Below are positions 46,101-55,099 of a stretch of 64,000 bases of DNA, piece by piece. The DNA is taken from positions 24,001 through 88,000 of the forward strand of contig NC_012527.1 in assembly GCF_000020685.1 (NCBI RefSeq). The letters are read 5' to 3'. The stretch's first letter is position 1. The number at the start of each line of letters is the position of its first letter. Source of the DNA: Deinococcus deserti VCD115. GTDB taxonomy: Bacteria; Deinococcota; Deinococci; Deinococcales; Deinococcaceae. The position numbers were made by a program, and so were the translations under genes. A model generated the notes under the pieces. It made no database searches. It worked only from the letters and a program-made list of their open reading frames with translations, and was not told the DNA's origin.

Positions 46101-48878
46101 ATGACAAACAACACGCCCGGTGCCGGTGAACCCATGCTTCCAGGAGGAGCCTTTACTCCACTACGAGTGATCGAAAAGCAGATCTACCGCGGCCCGAATG
46201 TGTACGGGCATGAGCACATGATCCGTGTCCAACTCGATCTGGGCGCTCTGAATGACACGGCGCCGGCAGCCATTCCTGGTTTTGTGGACCGCTTGATCGA
46301 ATTGATGCCGTCCCTTGAGGACGGCGGGGCTGCATCTGACGGTGCGGTGCAGAACGATCCGGGCCTCGGGGCTGTGGCTGAACGCGTGGCCCGCGTCCTG
46401 CAGACCCTGGCTGGTCGGCCCATCGGCGTTGCGGAGCGTCGCCCCGCAAGAGCTCAACCGGGCGAGTACAACATGCTCTACCCCTACCACGAGGAGCGGG
46501 TCGGCCTCGTTGCCGGGGCGATTGCCCTGCGCCTGGTGGACAGCCTTCTGCCTGCGGACATGCAGGGCATCAAGGACGTGGAGGTGCTGCTCCCGAGAAG
46601 TATCAGCTCTATTGACCCAGACACGCCTTTTGATTTCATGGCAGAACTTGACGTTCTGCGCCGCCTCACGAAGCGTTTTACGCTGGGGCCAACTACCCAG
46701 TCACTCGTCAGTGAAGCGGAGCGCCGCGGCATTCCCTTTCTGCGGTTGGATGACGACAGCCTCGTGCAGCTTGGGTACGGCAAATACCAGCAGCAGGTGC
46801 GCGCCAGCATCACAAGCAAAACGTCATTTATTGCGACCGGCACCGCAAGCGACAAGGACCTCACCAAGCGGTTGCTTGACCGGGCGGGCCTGCCCGTCCC
46901 ACAGGGCGCCGTGGTGCGTACGGTAGACGAGGCGGTGCGGGTCGCCCGGCGCCTGGGTACGCCGGTCGTGACCAAACCGCTCGATGGCAACCATGGGCGG
47001 GGGGTATCGCTGAACCTCTCCACCCCGGAGCAGGTGCGTCACGGTTTCGAAGAAGCGCGGCAGCACAGCCGGGAGGTCGTGGTTGAGCAGTTTTTCACGG
47101 GAAATGACCACCGCGTTCTGGTGATCAATGGGGACGTGGCCGCCGTGGCTGAGCGCATCCCCGCGCACGTGGTGGGTGACGGGCAGCGCAGCATCGCGGA
47201 ACTGGTGGAAGCCGTCAACCTTGATCCCCGCCGCGGCACCGGCCATGAGAATGTGATGACCCGCATCACCATCGACCCGCACGTGCTGGAACTGCTTGCC
47301 CGCAGCGGCCTGACGCCGGAGAGCGTGCCGGCAGCGCATGAACGCGTTTTCCTGCGTGACACGGCCAACATCTCCACCGGCGGCACTGCTGTGGACCGCA
47401 CGGACGTGATTCACCCGGACAACCGTACGATCGCCCGGCGCGCCGCGCAGGTTATTGGCCTGGACGTGGCCGGCATTGACCTGATCAGCCCCGACATCTC
47501 ACAGTCGGTGCACGAGACAGGTGGCGCGATCGTGGAAGTCAACGCGGCGCCCGGGTTCAGGATGCACCTGCAGCCTTCGGAAGGTCAGCCGCGGAATGTG
47601 GCGTCACCCGTTCTGAGCATGTTGTTTCCCAAAGGCACCCCTTGCCGCATGCCGATCATTTCGATCACCGGCACCAACGGGAAAAGCACCACCGCACGCA
47701 TGGTCGCGCACATCATGCGGCACGCCGGGAAAGTGACGGGCCTGACCACCTCGAACGGCATCTACGTGGATGGTGAGCAGATCCTCACCGGCGACACCAC
47801 TGGCCCCAAAAGCGCGAAGGTGATCCTGAGTGACCGGAACGTGGAGGTGGCCGTTCTGGAAACGGCGCGCGGCGGGATCCTGCGTGAAGGCCTGGGGTTT
47901 GACCGCTGCGATGTGGGCGCGGTCCTGAACATCCAGCCGGACCACCTGGGCGTCAAAGGAATCGACACGGTCGAGGACCTCGCGTGGGTGAAGTCGCTCA
48001 TTGTGGAGGTTGTGACAGATTCCGGCACCAGCGTGCTGAATGCTGACGATCCTTTGACGTGGGCCATGCGTCACCAGGCCCGCGGACGGCTGGCGCTGTT
48101 CTCCATGCAGGGTGGACCAACCGCGCCGGAACATCTCCGGGCACACATCGCTGACGGTGGCCTGGCCCTTGTCCGGGAAGGCACCGTGGTGGGCGACGAA
48201 CTTGTCCTGTACGAGGATGGTCAGCGCACGCCCCTTATGCGCGCCCGGGACATTCCTGCGACGCTGGGGGGTTTTGCGAAAGTCAACATTCAGAACGCGC
48301 TTGCGGCCGCGGCCATGGCGGTGGCCCAGCACATCGAACTGCCTGTGATCCGCGCGGCGCTGAGTAGCTTCTCAACGTCATTCGAGCAAAGCCCCGGACG
48401 GTTGAACCTGTACGACGGTCACCCCTTCCGGGTGCTGCTGGACTACGCGCATAACCCGTCGGGCCTGGAATACCTGGGGGATCTGGTGGCGCACCTGCGT
48501 CCCGCACGCGGCCGCGTGATTGGTGTGCTGGGTGTGGCTGGGGACCGCCGGGACGCAGACATGCGGCAGATGGGCGAACTGGCTGCCCGGGCCTTTGATG
48601 AGCTGATCATTCGTGAGGACGACCTGCGCCGGGGCCGCCCGGCAGGAGAAGGCGCCCGTCACGTGGCCGAAGGGGCCCTCGCCTCGGGTTTTCCCGCGGA
48701 ACGGCTGCACACGATCCTGCCTGAACCTGAAGCAGTCAGTGCTGCGCTGAGCATGGCGCGGCAGGGGGACCTTGTGGTGATTCTCGTGACGGAAGTCGAG
48801 GCGACGTGGCAGCAGATTCGCGATTACCAGCTGTCGCCGGCCCAGGCTGGAGGCCTCACCCAGGGCACACTGCACTAG
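46101..48878 (+). CDS. cphA: Cyanophycin synthetase CphA
   Basis: Builds cyanophycin (multi-L-arginyl-poly-L-aspartate), a cytoplasmic nitrogen reserve polymer, using ATP. The N-terminal domain (res 1-170) is followed by an ATP-grasp domain (about 215-475; YGKYQQQVRASIT, KPLDGNHGRGV, EVNAAPGFRMH), which adds Asp. A Mur-ligase-like domain (P-loop SITGTNGKSTTARM near residue 525; LETARGGILREGLGFD; DYAHNPSG) adds Arg. The length of 925 aa is standard. ATG 46101 has GGGAG upstream; the open frame to 46002 lacks support. No cyanophycinase gene is adjacent. A dehydratase and RidA follow on the same strand. Confidence 0.95.
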   Translation: MTNNTPGAGEPMLPGGAFTPLRVIEKQIYRGPNVYGHEHMIRVQLDLGALNDTAPAAIPGFVDRLIELMPSLEDGGAASDGAVQNDPGLGAVAERVARVLQTLAGRPIGVAERRPARAQPGEYNMLYPYHEERVGLVAGAIALRLVDSLLPADMQGIKDVEVLLPRSISSIDPDTPFDFMAELDVLRRLTKRFTLGPTTQSLVSEAERRGIPFLRLDDDSLVQLGYGKYQQQVRASITSKTSFIATGTASDKDLTKRLLDRAGLPVPQGAVVRTVDEAVRVARRLGTPVVTKPLDGNHGRGVSLNLSTPEQVRHGFEEARQHSREVVVEQFFTGNDHRVLVINGDVAAVAERIPAHVVGDGQRSIAELVEAVNLDPRRGTGHENVMTRITIDPHVLELLARSGLTPESVPAAHERVFLRDTANISTGGTAVDRTDVIHPDNRTIARRAAQVIGLDVAGIDLISPDISQSVHETGGAIVEVNAAPGFRMHLQPSEGQPRNVASPVLSMLFPKGTPCRMPIISITGTNGKSTTARMVAHIMRHAGKVTGLTTSNGIYVDGEQILTGDTTGPKSAKVILSDRNVEVAVLETARGGILREGLGFDRCDVGAVLNIQPDHLGVKGIDTVEDLAWVKSLIVEVVTDSGTSVLNADDPLTWAMRHQARGRLALFSMQGGPTAPEHLRAHIADGGLALVREGTVVGDELVLYEDGQRTPLMRARDIPATLGGFAKVNIQNALAAAAMAVAQHIELPVIRAALSSFSTSFEQSPGRLNLYDGHPFRVLLDYAHNPSGLEYLGDLVAHLRPARGRVIGVLGVAGDRRDADMRQMGELAARAFDELIIREDDLRRGRPAGEGARHVAEGALASGFPAERLHTILPEPEAVSAALSMARQGDLVVILVTEVEATWQQIRDYQLSPAQAGGLTQGTLH

Positions 48879-48973
48879 ACAGTCAGCCCTGACTGAAGCA
48901 GGTGACCTTGGCAGGCAAACCGGCAAGGCCCTGCCGTCCGGTCAAGCACGGGGCATGGGGTTCGGCCGGCATC

Positions 48974-48985
48974 TAGACTGTTCAG
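48974..48985 (+). promoter_or_regulatory. Leaderless-type -10 element (TAGACT)
   Basis: TAGACT (48974-48979), 6 nt, then GTG 48986. It suggests the dehydratase has its own promoter and is not merely read through from cphA. Confidence 0.5.
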
Positions 48986-49900
48986 GTGATAACGCTTGAG
49001 GACGTTCGTGGAGCCGCCGGGAGGCTTGCGCCGCACATCCACCGCACGCCGGTCCTGTCGTCGGGATCGCTTGACCGCCTGCTGGGCCGCGAACTGCTCT
49101 TCAAGAGCGAGCACCTGCAGAAAACCGGCAGTTTCAAAGTGCGAGGGGCGCTGAACGCTGCGCTCCAGCTCGGGGGCCCGCGCGGCCTGGTGACCCTGTC
49201 GAGCGGGAATCATGCACAGGGCGTGGCTTTCGCTTCACGCGTCCTGGGTGTTCCGTGCGTCGTGGTGATGTATGAAGACGCCAGCGAGACGAAAAAGGCG
49301 GCGGTGCGTTCCTACGGCGCAGTGGTCGTGGACGAGGGCGTCAGCCGCCTCAACGGCGAGGAGCGCGTGCGTACCATTGCCGAAGAACGGGGCTTTCACT
49401 ACATCCACGCTTACGACGACCCACACGTGATGGCGGGCCAGGGAACGCAGGCCCTGGAATTCACGGAGCAGACGGGCGCGCCGGACGCGGTTCTTGTCGC
49501 AGTGGGCGGTGGAGGCATGATCAGTGGCATCGCGACCGTCATTAAGACGGTTTGGCCAGAAACGCGCGTCATCGGCGTGGAGCCCGAGGCAGGCGACGAT
49601 ACGCGCCGCAGCCTCCTCGCAGGTGAGCGGATCCGGCTGGAAGCGCCGCCCCGCACGGTCGCGGACGGCGTACAGACCATGATGCCCGGCGCGCTGACAT
49701 TCCCCGTTGTCCAGAAGCACGTGGACGAGGTGCTCGCCGTGCGCGAGGAGAGCATCGTGGAGGCGCAGCGCCTGATGATGCGCCACCTCAAGCAGGTCGT
49801 GGAGCCCACTGCAGGCCTGCCTCTTGCGCCACTGCTGGAAGGCGCCGAGCTCCCGCAGCGGCTGGGCCTGTTTGTCTGCGGCGGTAACTGGCTGCCCTGA
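48986..49900 (+). CDS. PLP-dependent serine/threonine dehydratase
   Basis: A fold-type II PLP enzyme of 304 aa that deaminates threonine or serine to 2-oxoacids. The PLP-binding Lys is in QKTGSFKVRGA, the cofactor phosphate loop is VAVGGGGMISG, and the substrate loop is LSSGNHAQGVAFA. There is no C-terminal ACT regulatory domain, so it is of the catabolic or racemase-like type; serine racemase or hydroxyaspartate dehydratase activity cannot be excluded. Followed after 28 nt by RidA, which removes the reactive enamine/imine product of exactly this reaction. GTG start, set by the upstream TAGACT element. Confidence 0.88.
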   Translation: MITLEDVRGAAGRLAPHIHRTPVLSSGSLDRLLGRELLFKSEHLQKTGSFKVRGALNAALQLGGPRGLVTLSSGNHAQGVAFASRVLGVPCVVVMYEDASETKKAAVRSYGAVVVDEGVSRLNGEERVRTIAEERGFHYIHAYDDPHVMAGQGTQALEFTEQTGAPDAVLVAVGGGGMISGIATVIKTVWPETRVIGVEPEAGDDTRRSLLAGERIRLEAPPRTVADGVQTMMPGALTFPVVQKHVDEVLAVREESIVEAQRLMMRHLKQVVEPTAGLPLAPLLEGAELPQRLGLFVCGGNWLP

Positions 49901-49927
49901 CAGACGAGGCGTGGTAGAACCTCCTTC

Positions 49928-50308
49928 ATGTCACGCCAGAGCTTCACTCCCGAGCATGCCCCGGCAGCCGCGGGACCCTACTCGCATGCCGTCCGCATTG
50001 GTCCCTTTGTTCACACGGCGGGTCAGGTGGGGGTTGACCCGGAGACCCGCCAGCCCCGCGAGGGTGTGGAAGCGCAGACCCGCCAGGCGCTCGAGAACGT
50101 GCGCGCCGCCCTCGCGGCAGCCGGCGCCGGCATGGATGACGTGTTGCGCGTGGGCGTCTATCTCACCCGCGCCGAAGATTTCCCAGCGATGAACGCCGTA
50201 TACCGCGAGTTTTTTGACGCGCCCTATCCGGCTCGCAGCACCGTATACGTGGGTCTCAACCCAGGTCTGCTCGTGGAAATTGACGCACTGGCCGTTCTCG
50301 AGTCCTGA
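49928..50308 (+). CDS. RidA family enamine/imine deaminase
   Basis: Hydrolyses 2-aminoacrylate/2-aminocrotonate intermediates released by PLP dehydratases, protecting other PLP enzymes. It is a 126-aa trimer-forming protein. Family landmarks are AAGPYSHAVRIGPFVHTAGQVG and the C-terminal PARSTVYVG...LVEIDALAV with the substrate-binding Arg (YPARST). It directly follows the dehydratase gene, a functional pairing. A TAGAAC stretch 7 nt before the ATG is a weak promoter-like element. Confidence 0.92.
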   Translation: MSRQSFTPEHAPAAAGPYSHAVRIGPFVHTAGQVGVDPETRQPREGVEAQTRQALENVRAALAAAGAGMDDVLRVGVYLTRAEDFPAMNAVYREFFDAPYPARSTVYVGLNPGLLVEIDALAVLES

Positions 50309-50621
50309 CGCCGCTCAGAACCGGCCCGGCCGAGGAGGCCCAGAGCCGAGAGGAGGCAGCTCCTGGCCACAGAGAGCACCCCCGCCAAGGTTCAGGCAGA
50401 AAGCGCCGCCGGTAGAGCCAGCGATGCTTCCTGCCTGAGCACGCGGTTTGACCTGCCTGCACCTTTTTGCTTGGAACACGCCGGGGCGATCTGATGTCCT
50501 GTGCACTTCACCTGACCCCGTTGCAAAGCCCATCGCTGCATCACCATAGCCGGGACATGTTCACGCCGGCCACGTTCCAGCGGCGCCAGGCACGCCTGCT
50601 GGTGCCACACTGAAAGGACCT
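50309..50621. other. Intergenic region, nothing supported
   Basis: About 310 bases without a gene signature or clear terminator. Short - strand frames here have no family resemblance. Confidence 0.35.
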
Positions 50622-51104
50622 ATGCCTGACGCCCCCCTGCCCACCGTCCGCCTCGTCACCGACGGCGCCTGCTCCGGCAACCCTGGCCCTGGCGGCTGGG
50701 CCTGTATCCTCACGGCAGACACCCACACGAAGGAGTTGTCAGGTGGTGAAGGCCGGACCACCAACAACCGTATGGAACTTACTGCTCTGCTCGAAGGGCT
50801 GCGCGCGCTGAAAAAGCCTTGCGCCGTCCACGTGGTCAGTGACTCCCGCTATGTCATCGATGCCTTCGAGAAAGACTGGCTGAGCAACTGGCAGCGCAAG
50901 AACTGGAAGAACGTCAAAAACCCCGACCTCTGGCAGGCCCTCCTTCAGGCCGCCCAGGGGCACCGGTTGACCTTTGAGTGGGTTCAGGGGCATGCTGGTC
51001 ACCCCGAGAACGAACGTGCCGATCAGCTCGCTGTGCAGGCTCGGGACGCGGCCGCGAAGTCACCCGGGCAACCTCGTTCGGGACCGGCGGGCGGTCTGTT
51101 CTGA
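50622..51104 (+). CDS. rnhA: Ribonuclease HI
   Basis: Cleaves the RNA strand of RNA-DNA hybrids, removing R-loops and primers. Motifs: TDGACSGNPGPGGWA (first Asp), NNRMELTALLEGL (Glu), VVSDSRYVIDAF (Asp), then NWQRKNWK (basic handle), WVQGHAGHPENERADQLA (His and last Asp). A complete D-E-D-D site in 160 aa. ATG 50622 follows AAAGGA. It stands alone with its own start signals. Confidence 0.95.
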   Translation: MPDAPLPTVRLVTDGACSGNPGPGGWACILTADTHTKELSGGEGRTTNNRMELTALLEGLRALKKPCAVHVVSDSRYVIDAFEKDWLSNWQRKNWKNVKNPDLWQALLQAAQGHRLTFEWVQGHAGHPENERADQLAVQARDAAAKSPGQPRSGPAGGLF

Positions 51105-51659
51105 CAAGAAATCAGTGGCCGGCGGCTCTGAGGCCCTCATCTGTGCCATTCGCCCACGGCACTGACCGGCGGCCTGTCCGACTCTAGCCACCGCTCCGAC
51201 GTACCCGTGAAGTGTGCCGCAGAGAACTTGTGCCCGCACAAGTCACGCGATGTGCGCCTGTTCGGGCAGAGTCTGCAGATCATCAGGGTCCAGGCCGGCG
51301 TCGGCTGCATGGCGAGCTGGCGGCACCGTTCCACACCATCGACTGACCGGCTGGCACAGGGGGCCTGCCGGGAATGTGGAGAACGGGGGGCAATTGACCC
51401 TGCATTCCTTAACGGGTGTTGGAAACATGCCATTGGTCCACACTTTTCCTGAGCTCCACCCTGAACGGTCCTTGTAAGAGCGCAGCCGCTATGCTGCGGC
51501 CGGTACGGAATCCCACCTGCTCTGGCCTGGGACCTGGCACTTCCTTACGGGAACCATGCCGGGAAACATTCCGCTGGACACTCTGCCCTATTTATTCATT
51601 AATGCATCCGCGTGAAACTGCGCGGACTGCCTGCCTCAACTGCACGCTAATGGAGCTTG
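51105..51659. other. Long intergenic region before the GGDEF-EAL gene
   Basis: About 550 bases. An A/T-rich patch at 51588-51606 may hold the promoter of the next gene. Frames on both strands (51137-51433 and 51207-51477) show no recognisable family. GGAG at about 51651 is the ribosome site for 51660. Confidence 0.35.
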
Positions 51660-53453
51660 ATGTCCCCTACCCACGAAGACGCCCGCCTTGATGAATTGCA
51701 CCGCTTCGGCATCCTCGATACTCTTCCCGAGCCGCAGTTCGACCGGATTGTCGCGCTCGCCGCCCGGTATCTGGATATGCCAGTCGCGGCAGTGTCGTTC
51801 GTGGACAAAGATCGTCAGTGGTTCAAGGCCCGGTTGGGGCTGGATGTCACCGAAACGCCGAAAAGCGAGTCGATCTGCGCTATCGCCATCCAGCAGGACA
51901 ATGTGCTGGTCATTCCTGACGCCCGCAAAGACCCGCGCGTGAATGGTATGAAGTGCGTCATTGTTGACCAGCAGGTAGGCTTCTACGCTGGCGCACCGCT
52001 TCGCACCCCGGACGGGCATCACCTGGGAACCGTGTGCGTCATGGACGCCGTTCCCCGCTCGTTTACCCTGGAAGAGGAAGGCATCCTCCAGGACTTCGCG
52101 GCGCTGGTGATGGATGAACTGCGCCTGCATATCACGTTGCAGCAATTGGGTGATCTCGCGCTGCTCGATACCCTCACCAGCCTGCCCAACCGAACCAATT
52201 TCCGTCAGCGCCTCACGCAGGCCATGCGCCGAGCGACCCTGGACAGCTCAAAAGTGGTGCTGGGTCTGATGGACCTGGACCGGTTCAAGCTCATCAACGA
52301 TACGCTCGGCCACGCCGCCGGTGACGAACTGTTGTGCCTGACGGCCAAGCGCCTGAGTGAATGCCTGGCGTCCAGTGACACGGTCGCGCGTATGGGCGGC
52401 GACGAGTTCGCACTGATTTTCAGCGATGTGGCCGTGCCGGCCGGCACAGAACGCATTCTGGCGCGCATTCGTGAGGCCTTCAGCACCCCGTTTGTGCTCG
52501 AGGATCAGGAGATCTACGTTCACTGGAGCCTGGGTCTGACCATCTTTCCGGACGACGCAGACCAGGTCGAAACTCTGCTGACTCAGGCTGACACCGCCAT
52601 GTACCGTGCCAAGCGCGCAGGAGGCGGCCACGCATTTTTCAACGCTGAGCATGACCGGCGAACCCTGGCTGAGATGGCGCTGCTGTCCGGAATGCACCGC
52701 GCCCTGGAACGCAACGAGTTCCGGCTGCACTTTCAGCCGATTATCCACCCCATCAGCGGAGAGGTGACGGCTCATGAGGCCCTGATCCGCTGGGAAAGCC
52801 CGGGCGGCCTGGTGAGCCCCGCCGAATTCATCCCGCTTGCCGAAGTGTCGGGTCTGATCATCCCAATCGGACAGTGGGTTCTCCGTGAAGCGGTTCGTGC
52901 TGCTGCACGGACGCTTCGTGGGCATATTGCCGTGAATATCAGTCCTCTGGAATTTGCCCAACCGCAGTTCGTGGAGAACGTCACGCGGGTGCTGTGCGAG
53001 GAAGGTCTTGAACCGGGCCGGCTGATGCTGGAACTTACCGAAAACAGCCTGATTGACGCCCACCGTGGCCGTGACGTGCTTCGCGACCTGCGCGCGCTGG
53101 GAGTACGGGTGGCCTTGGATGATTTCGGGACGGGCTACAGCAGTTTTTCCGCCCTGGCAGGACTGCCGGTCGAAGTGCTGAAAATCGACCGTTCTTTCAC
53201 CCTGCACCTTGGCACTGCCGGGCCAGAGGGCGTGAGGGCCGCTGAACTGGTGCGCGCCATCGTTGCGCTCGCACGCGCCTTTGGTCTGGACACTGTGGCC
53301 GAAGGCGTCGAGACACCCATCCAGGCCCAGCTTCTCACCGACCTGGGTTGCACGTTCCTTCAGGGCTACCTCTTTGGCCGCCCCAGCCCGCTGCCTGCTG
53401 CTGCGGGGGAGGAAGCGGTCATGCCAGCCATGTTCCGTACCACTGACCTGTAG
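51660..53453 (+). CDS. GAF-GGDEF-EAL cyclic-di-GMP enzyme
   Basis: A soluble bifunctional c-di-GMP protein of 597 aa. GAF sensor: res 15-155 (FDRIVALAARYLDMPVAAVSFVD). GGDEF: about 165-330, with LMDLDRFKLIND and an intact RMGGDEFALIF near residue 245. EAL: about 345-590, with HEALIRWESP, NISPLEF, LELTENSL, DDFGTGYSSFSAL and KIDRSF, the full set needed for phosphodiesterase activity. Both halves look catalytically competent; which dominates cannot be told. ATG 51660 has GGAG about 5 nt upstream. Together with the cyclase at 25.4 kb it could set the level read by the riboswitch at 2.8 kb. Confidence 0.92.
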   Translation: MSPTHEDARLDELHRFGILDTLPEPQFDRIVALAARYLDMPVAAVSFVDKDRQWFKARLGLDVTETPKSESICAIAIQQDNVLVIPDARKDPRVNGMKCVIVDQQVGFYAGAPLRTPDGHHLGTVCVMDAVPRSFTLEEEGILQDFAALVMDELRLHITLQQLGDLALLDTLTSLPNRTNFRQRLTQAMRRATLDSSKVVLGLMDLDRFKLINDTLGHAAGDELLCLTAKRLSECLASSDTVARMGGDEFALIFSDVAVPAGTERILARIREAFSTPFVLEDQEIYVHWSLGLTIFPDDADQVETLLTQADTAMYRAKRAGGGHAFFNAEHDRRTLAEMALLSGMHRALERNEFRLHFQPIIHPISGEVTAHEALIRWESPGGLVSPAEFIPLAEVSGLIIPIGQWVLREAVRAAARTLRGHIAVNISPLEFAQPQFVENVTRVLCEEGLEPGRLMLELTENSLIDAHRGRDVLRDLRALGVRVALDDFGTGYSSFSALAGLPVEVLKIDRSFTLHLGTAGPEGVRAAELVRAIVALARAFGLDTVAEGVETPIQAQLLTDLGCTFLQGYLFGRPSPLPAAAGEEAVMPAMFRTTDL

Positions 53454-53992
53454 GCCACACCCGAGCCTGTTTGTCGTGGCTGGCAGCGGTGTACTGGCCC
53501 CGGCACACCGCCAGGCGGCACCCTCATGACTAGAACGGCCGCACAGTTTCTCGTGGCGCCTTGACCCGTGCTTCCGAAGCGTCGAGCCCAACGGCCCATG
53601 CGCTTAGCCTCGCCACGCTCAATTGCCGGAGCTGGGTGTAGATCACGTTATGTCCTCCGAACTGTACGGGGACCGCTGACAAGGTGGATCCTCAGTCAGG
53701 GCAGAGACGTGATGTTCACGCGTGGGCTTTCCGGGAGTGCATGACGGCAGCATGATCGCCCAGAGTCCCGCAGATATGCCCCTGACACGTTGAGCAGCGT
53801 TACGGCGCTCGCGTTCGTCTCCACCGGTGTTTTCCGCAACTCAGGGTGCCGGTTGGCGCCTCCTTTTCAACACAGATGCCCAACAGGGGAGACCGAAGGG
53901 CATGCTTGCGCCGAAGTGATGAAGACACAGTGAACTGCCGGGCGCCTTGCGTTTTTGCGTGCAGGACAGCAATCCTGTGCGTGGGAGGTTCG
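53454..53992. other. Long intergenic region, no gene supported
   Basis: About 540 bases. An in-frame extension of the next gene back to 53846 has no ribosome site and is not preferred. No hairpin with a T-tract was seen. Confidence 0.35.
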
Positions 53993-54166
53993 ATGACCTA
54001 CACGTTGCGAGAGCTGCTTACCGACCCTGGCCTCTTTTCCACTCCACTGGAAGCCCGGCCTTCAGTGGAATGGGAAGAGCAGGAATGGTGTTGCGAATGC
54101 GAGCAGTATGTTCCAGAACTGGTGATGGACGTGTGTCTGGCGTGTCTGGAGATTCCGAGCCCGTGA
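53993..54166 (+). CDS. Small CxxC-type protein (57 aa), possible zinc ribbon
   Basis: ATG 53993 follows GGGAGG by 5 nt. The acidic N-terminal half (TLRELLTDPGLFSTPLEARP) leads to CCECEQYVPELVMDVCLACLE, with two Cys-x2-Cys pairs 11-12 residues apart that could bind one zinc ion. No known family. Such small ribbons often act as protein adaptors or regulators, but nothing nearby indicates a partner. Confidence 0.55.
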   Translation: MTYTLRELLTDPGLFSTPLEARPSVEWEEQEWCCECEQYVPELVMDVCLACLEIPSP

Positions 54167-54299
54167 GCCAGAGGATCAAACCGCGTCGCTGAGCCTGTGG
54201 AAGCACAAACAACTCGGAATCTGACCTGCCTTTGTGGAACATGATCAGCCGGACAAAAACGACAGGCGCTCGTCGCTTCTGGCGCGGATAGACGCGCTG

Positions 54300-54440
54300 A
54301 AACAGACAACAAAGCTTAAATAGAAGATGGAAAATTTTGACGCCAAATGATATTTAAATGAACTTGTATTTAGTGGAGTTTGGCAATGCAAATAATATTA
54401 CTAACACTCTTTTCACAGAATTGATGAGGCGGCGTTTCAT
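54300..54440. other. AT-rich island
   Basis: About 140 bases with A/T runs (for example AAATGATATTTAAATG and AATAATATTACTAAC), far below the G+C of its surroundings. It may be a foreign remnant or a promoter/enhancer region for the ORF at 54464. Confidence 0.5.
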
Positions 54441-54463
54441 AGCGTAACCATGATAGGGGCAGT

Positions 54464-54676
54464 ATGTTGACTCTTCTCCTGGCCAGAGCATTGTCTGCCA
54501 CCAGATCTTTGGCTAAGGATCTGGGCGACCACGACGCCATGAAGCGCCTGACAGAGCTCAGCACCCAGCCTCAGCCGTTCCTGGTCAATGAGCAAGGCCA
54601 GCTTCTCCAGGAAATCACAGCAATTCACGGTCGCCTTAAAGCACAGATGCATGACAGCTGTCACGTCGCCCATTAA
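54464..54676 (+). CDS. Possible small protein (70 aa)
   Basis: ATG 54464 to TAA 54676, with GGGGCA upstream as a weak ribosome site. The peptide (LTLLLARALSATRSLAKDLG, then LVNEQGQLLQEITAIHGRL) is predicted to be all-helical. It lies just after an AT-rich island, the usual place for a promoter. Family unknown. Confidence 0.42.
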   Translation: MLTLLLARALSATRSLAKDLGDHDAMKRLTELSTQPQPFLVNEQGQLLQEITAIHGRLKAQMHDSCHVAH

Positions 54677-55099
54677 GACGTTCCCGATGAGGAAGCACAG
54701 GCGTCCGAGCTGGCCTGCATTTGTGAAACATGCGGTCGCCGAGGTGTGAACGGAAGTCATTCCGCCAGGGAAACCGGTGTCAGGAGAAGCGTCCTCTTGT
54801 GAAGTTCTCTCAACGTTTCAGGTGTTGCTCAGCAGGGGAGATCCCCATTGGACGACCATAGCGCGCAAGGGGAGCACCTACGGCCTATTCTGGCGCGCCG
54901 ACCGCAGGCTCGCATGGGAGTTCCGTGTTTCAGCCTGTGCACCAATTAAAAACCAGCGTGATGCTTGATACCGGATGACGTTTGGAGTGACTGGCAAAGG
55001 ACCCTGGTCAATGCCCTGGGCAAATAAGCTGGTCTCATTGGCCTGGACGCACCCAAGTCCATAGACAAGTAAAGGCTTCCCTGGACACTCTCATTCCAA
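54677..55099. other. Intergenic region with one doubtful frame
   Basis: A 63-aa GTG-initiated frame at 54777-54968 contains a protein-like patch (STYGLFWRADRRLAWEF) and might be a remnant. Nothing else is supported. Confidence 0.3.

Noticed and set aside
52248..53591. 447-aa - strand frame opposite the GGDEF-EAL gene
   Set aside because: Shadow; all motifs are on the + strand.
54777..54968. 63-aa GTG frame
   Set aside because: Only a short protein-like patch, no ribosome site and no family; kept as a remark for the intergenic stretch.
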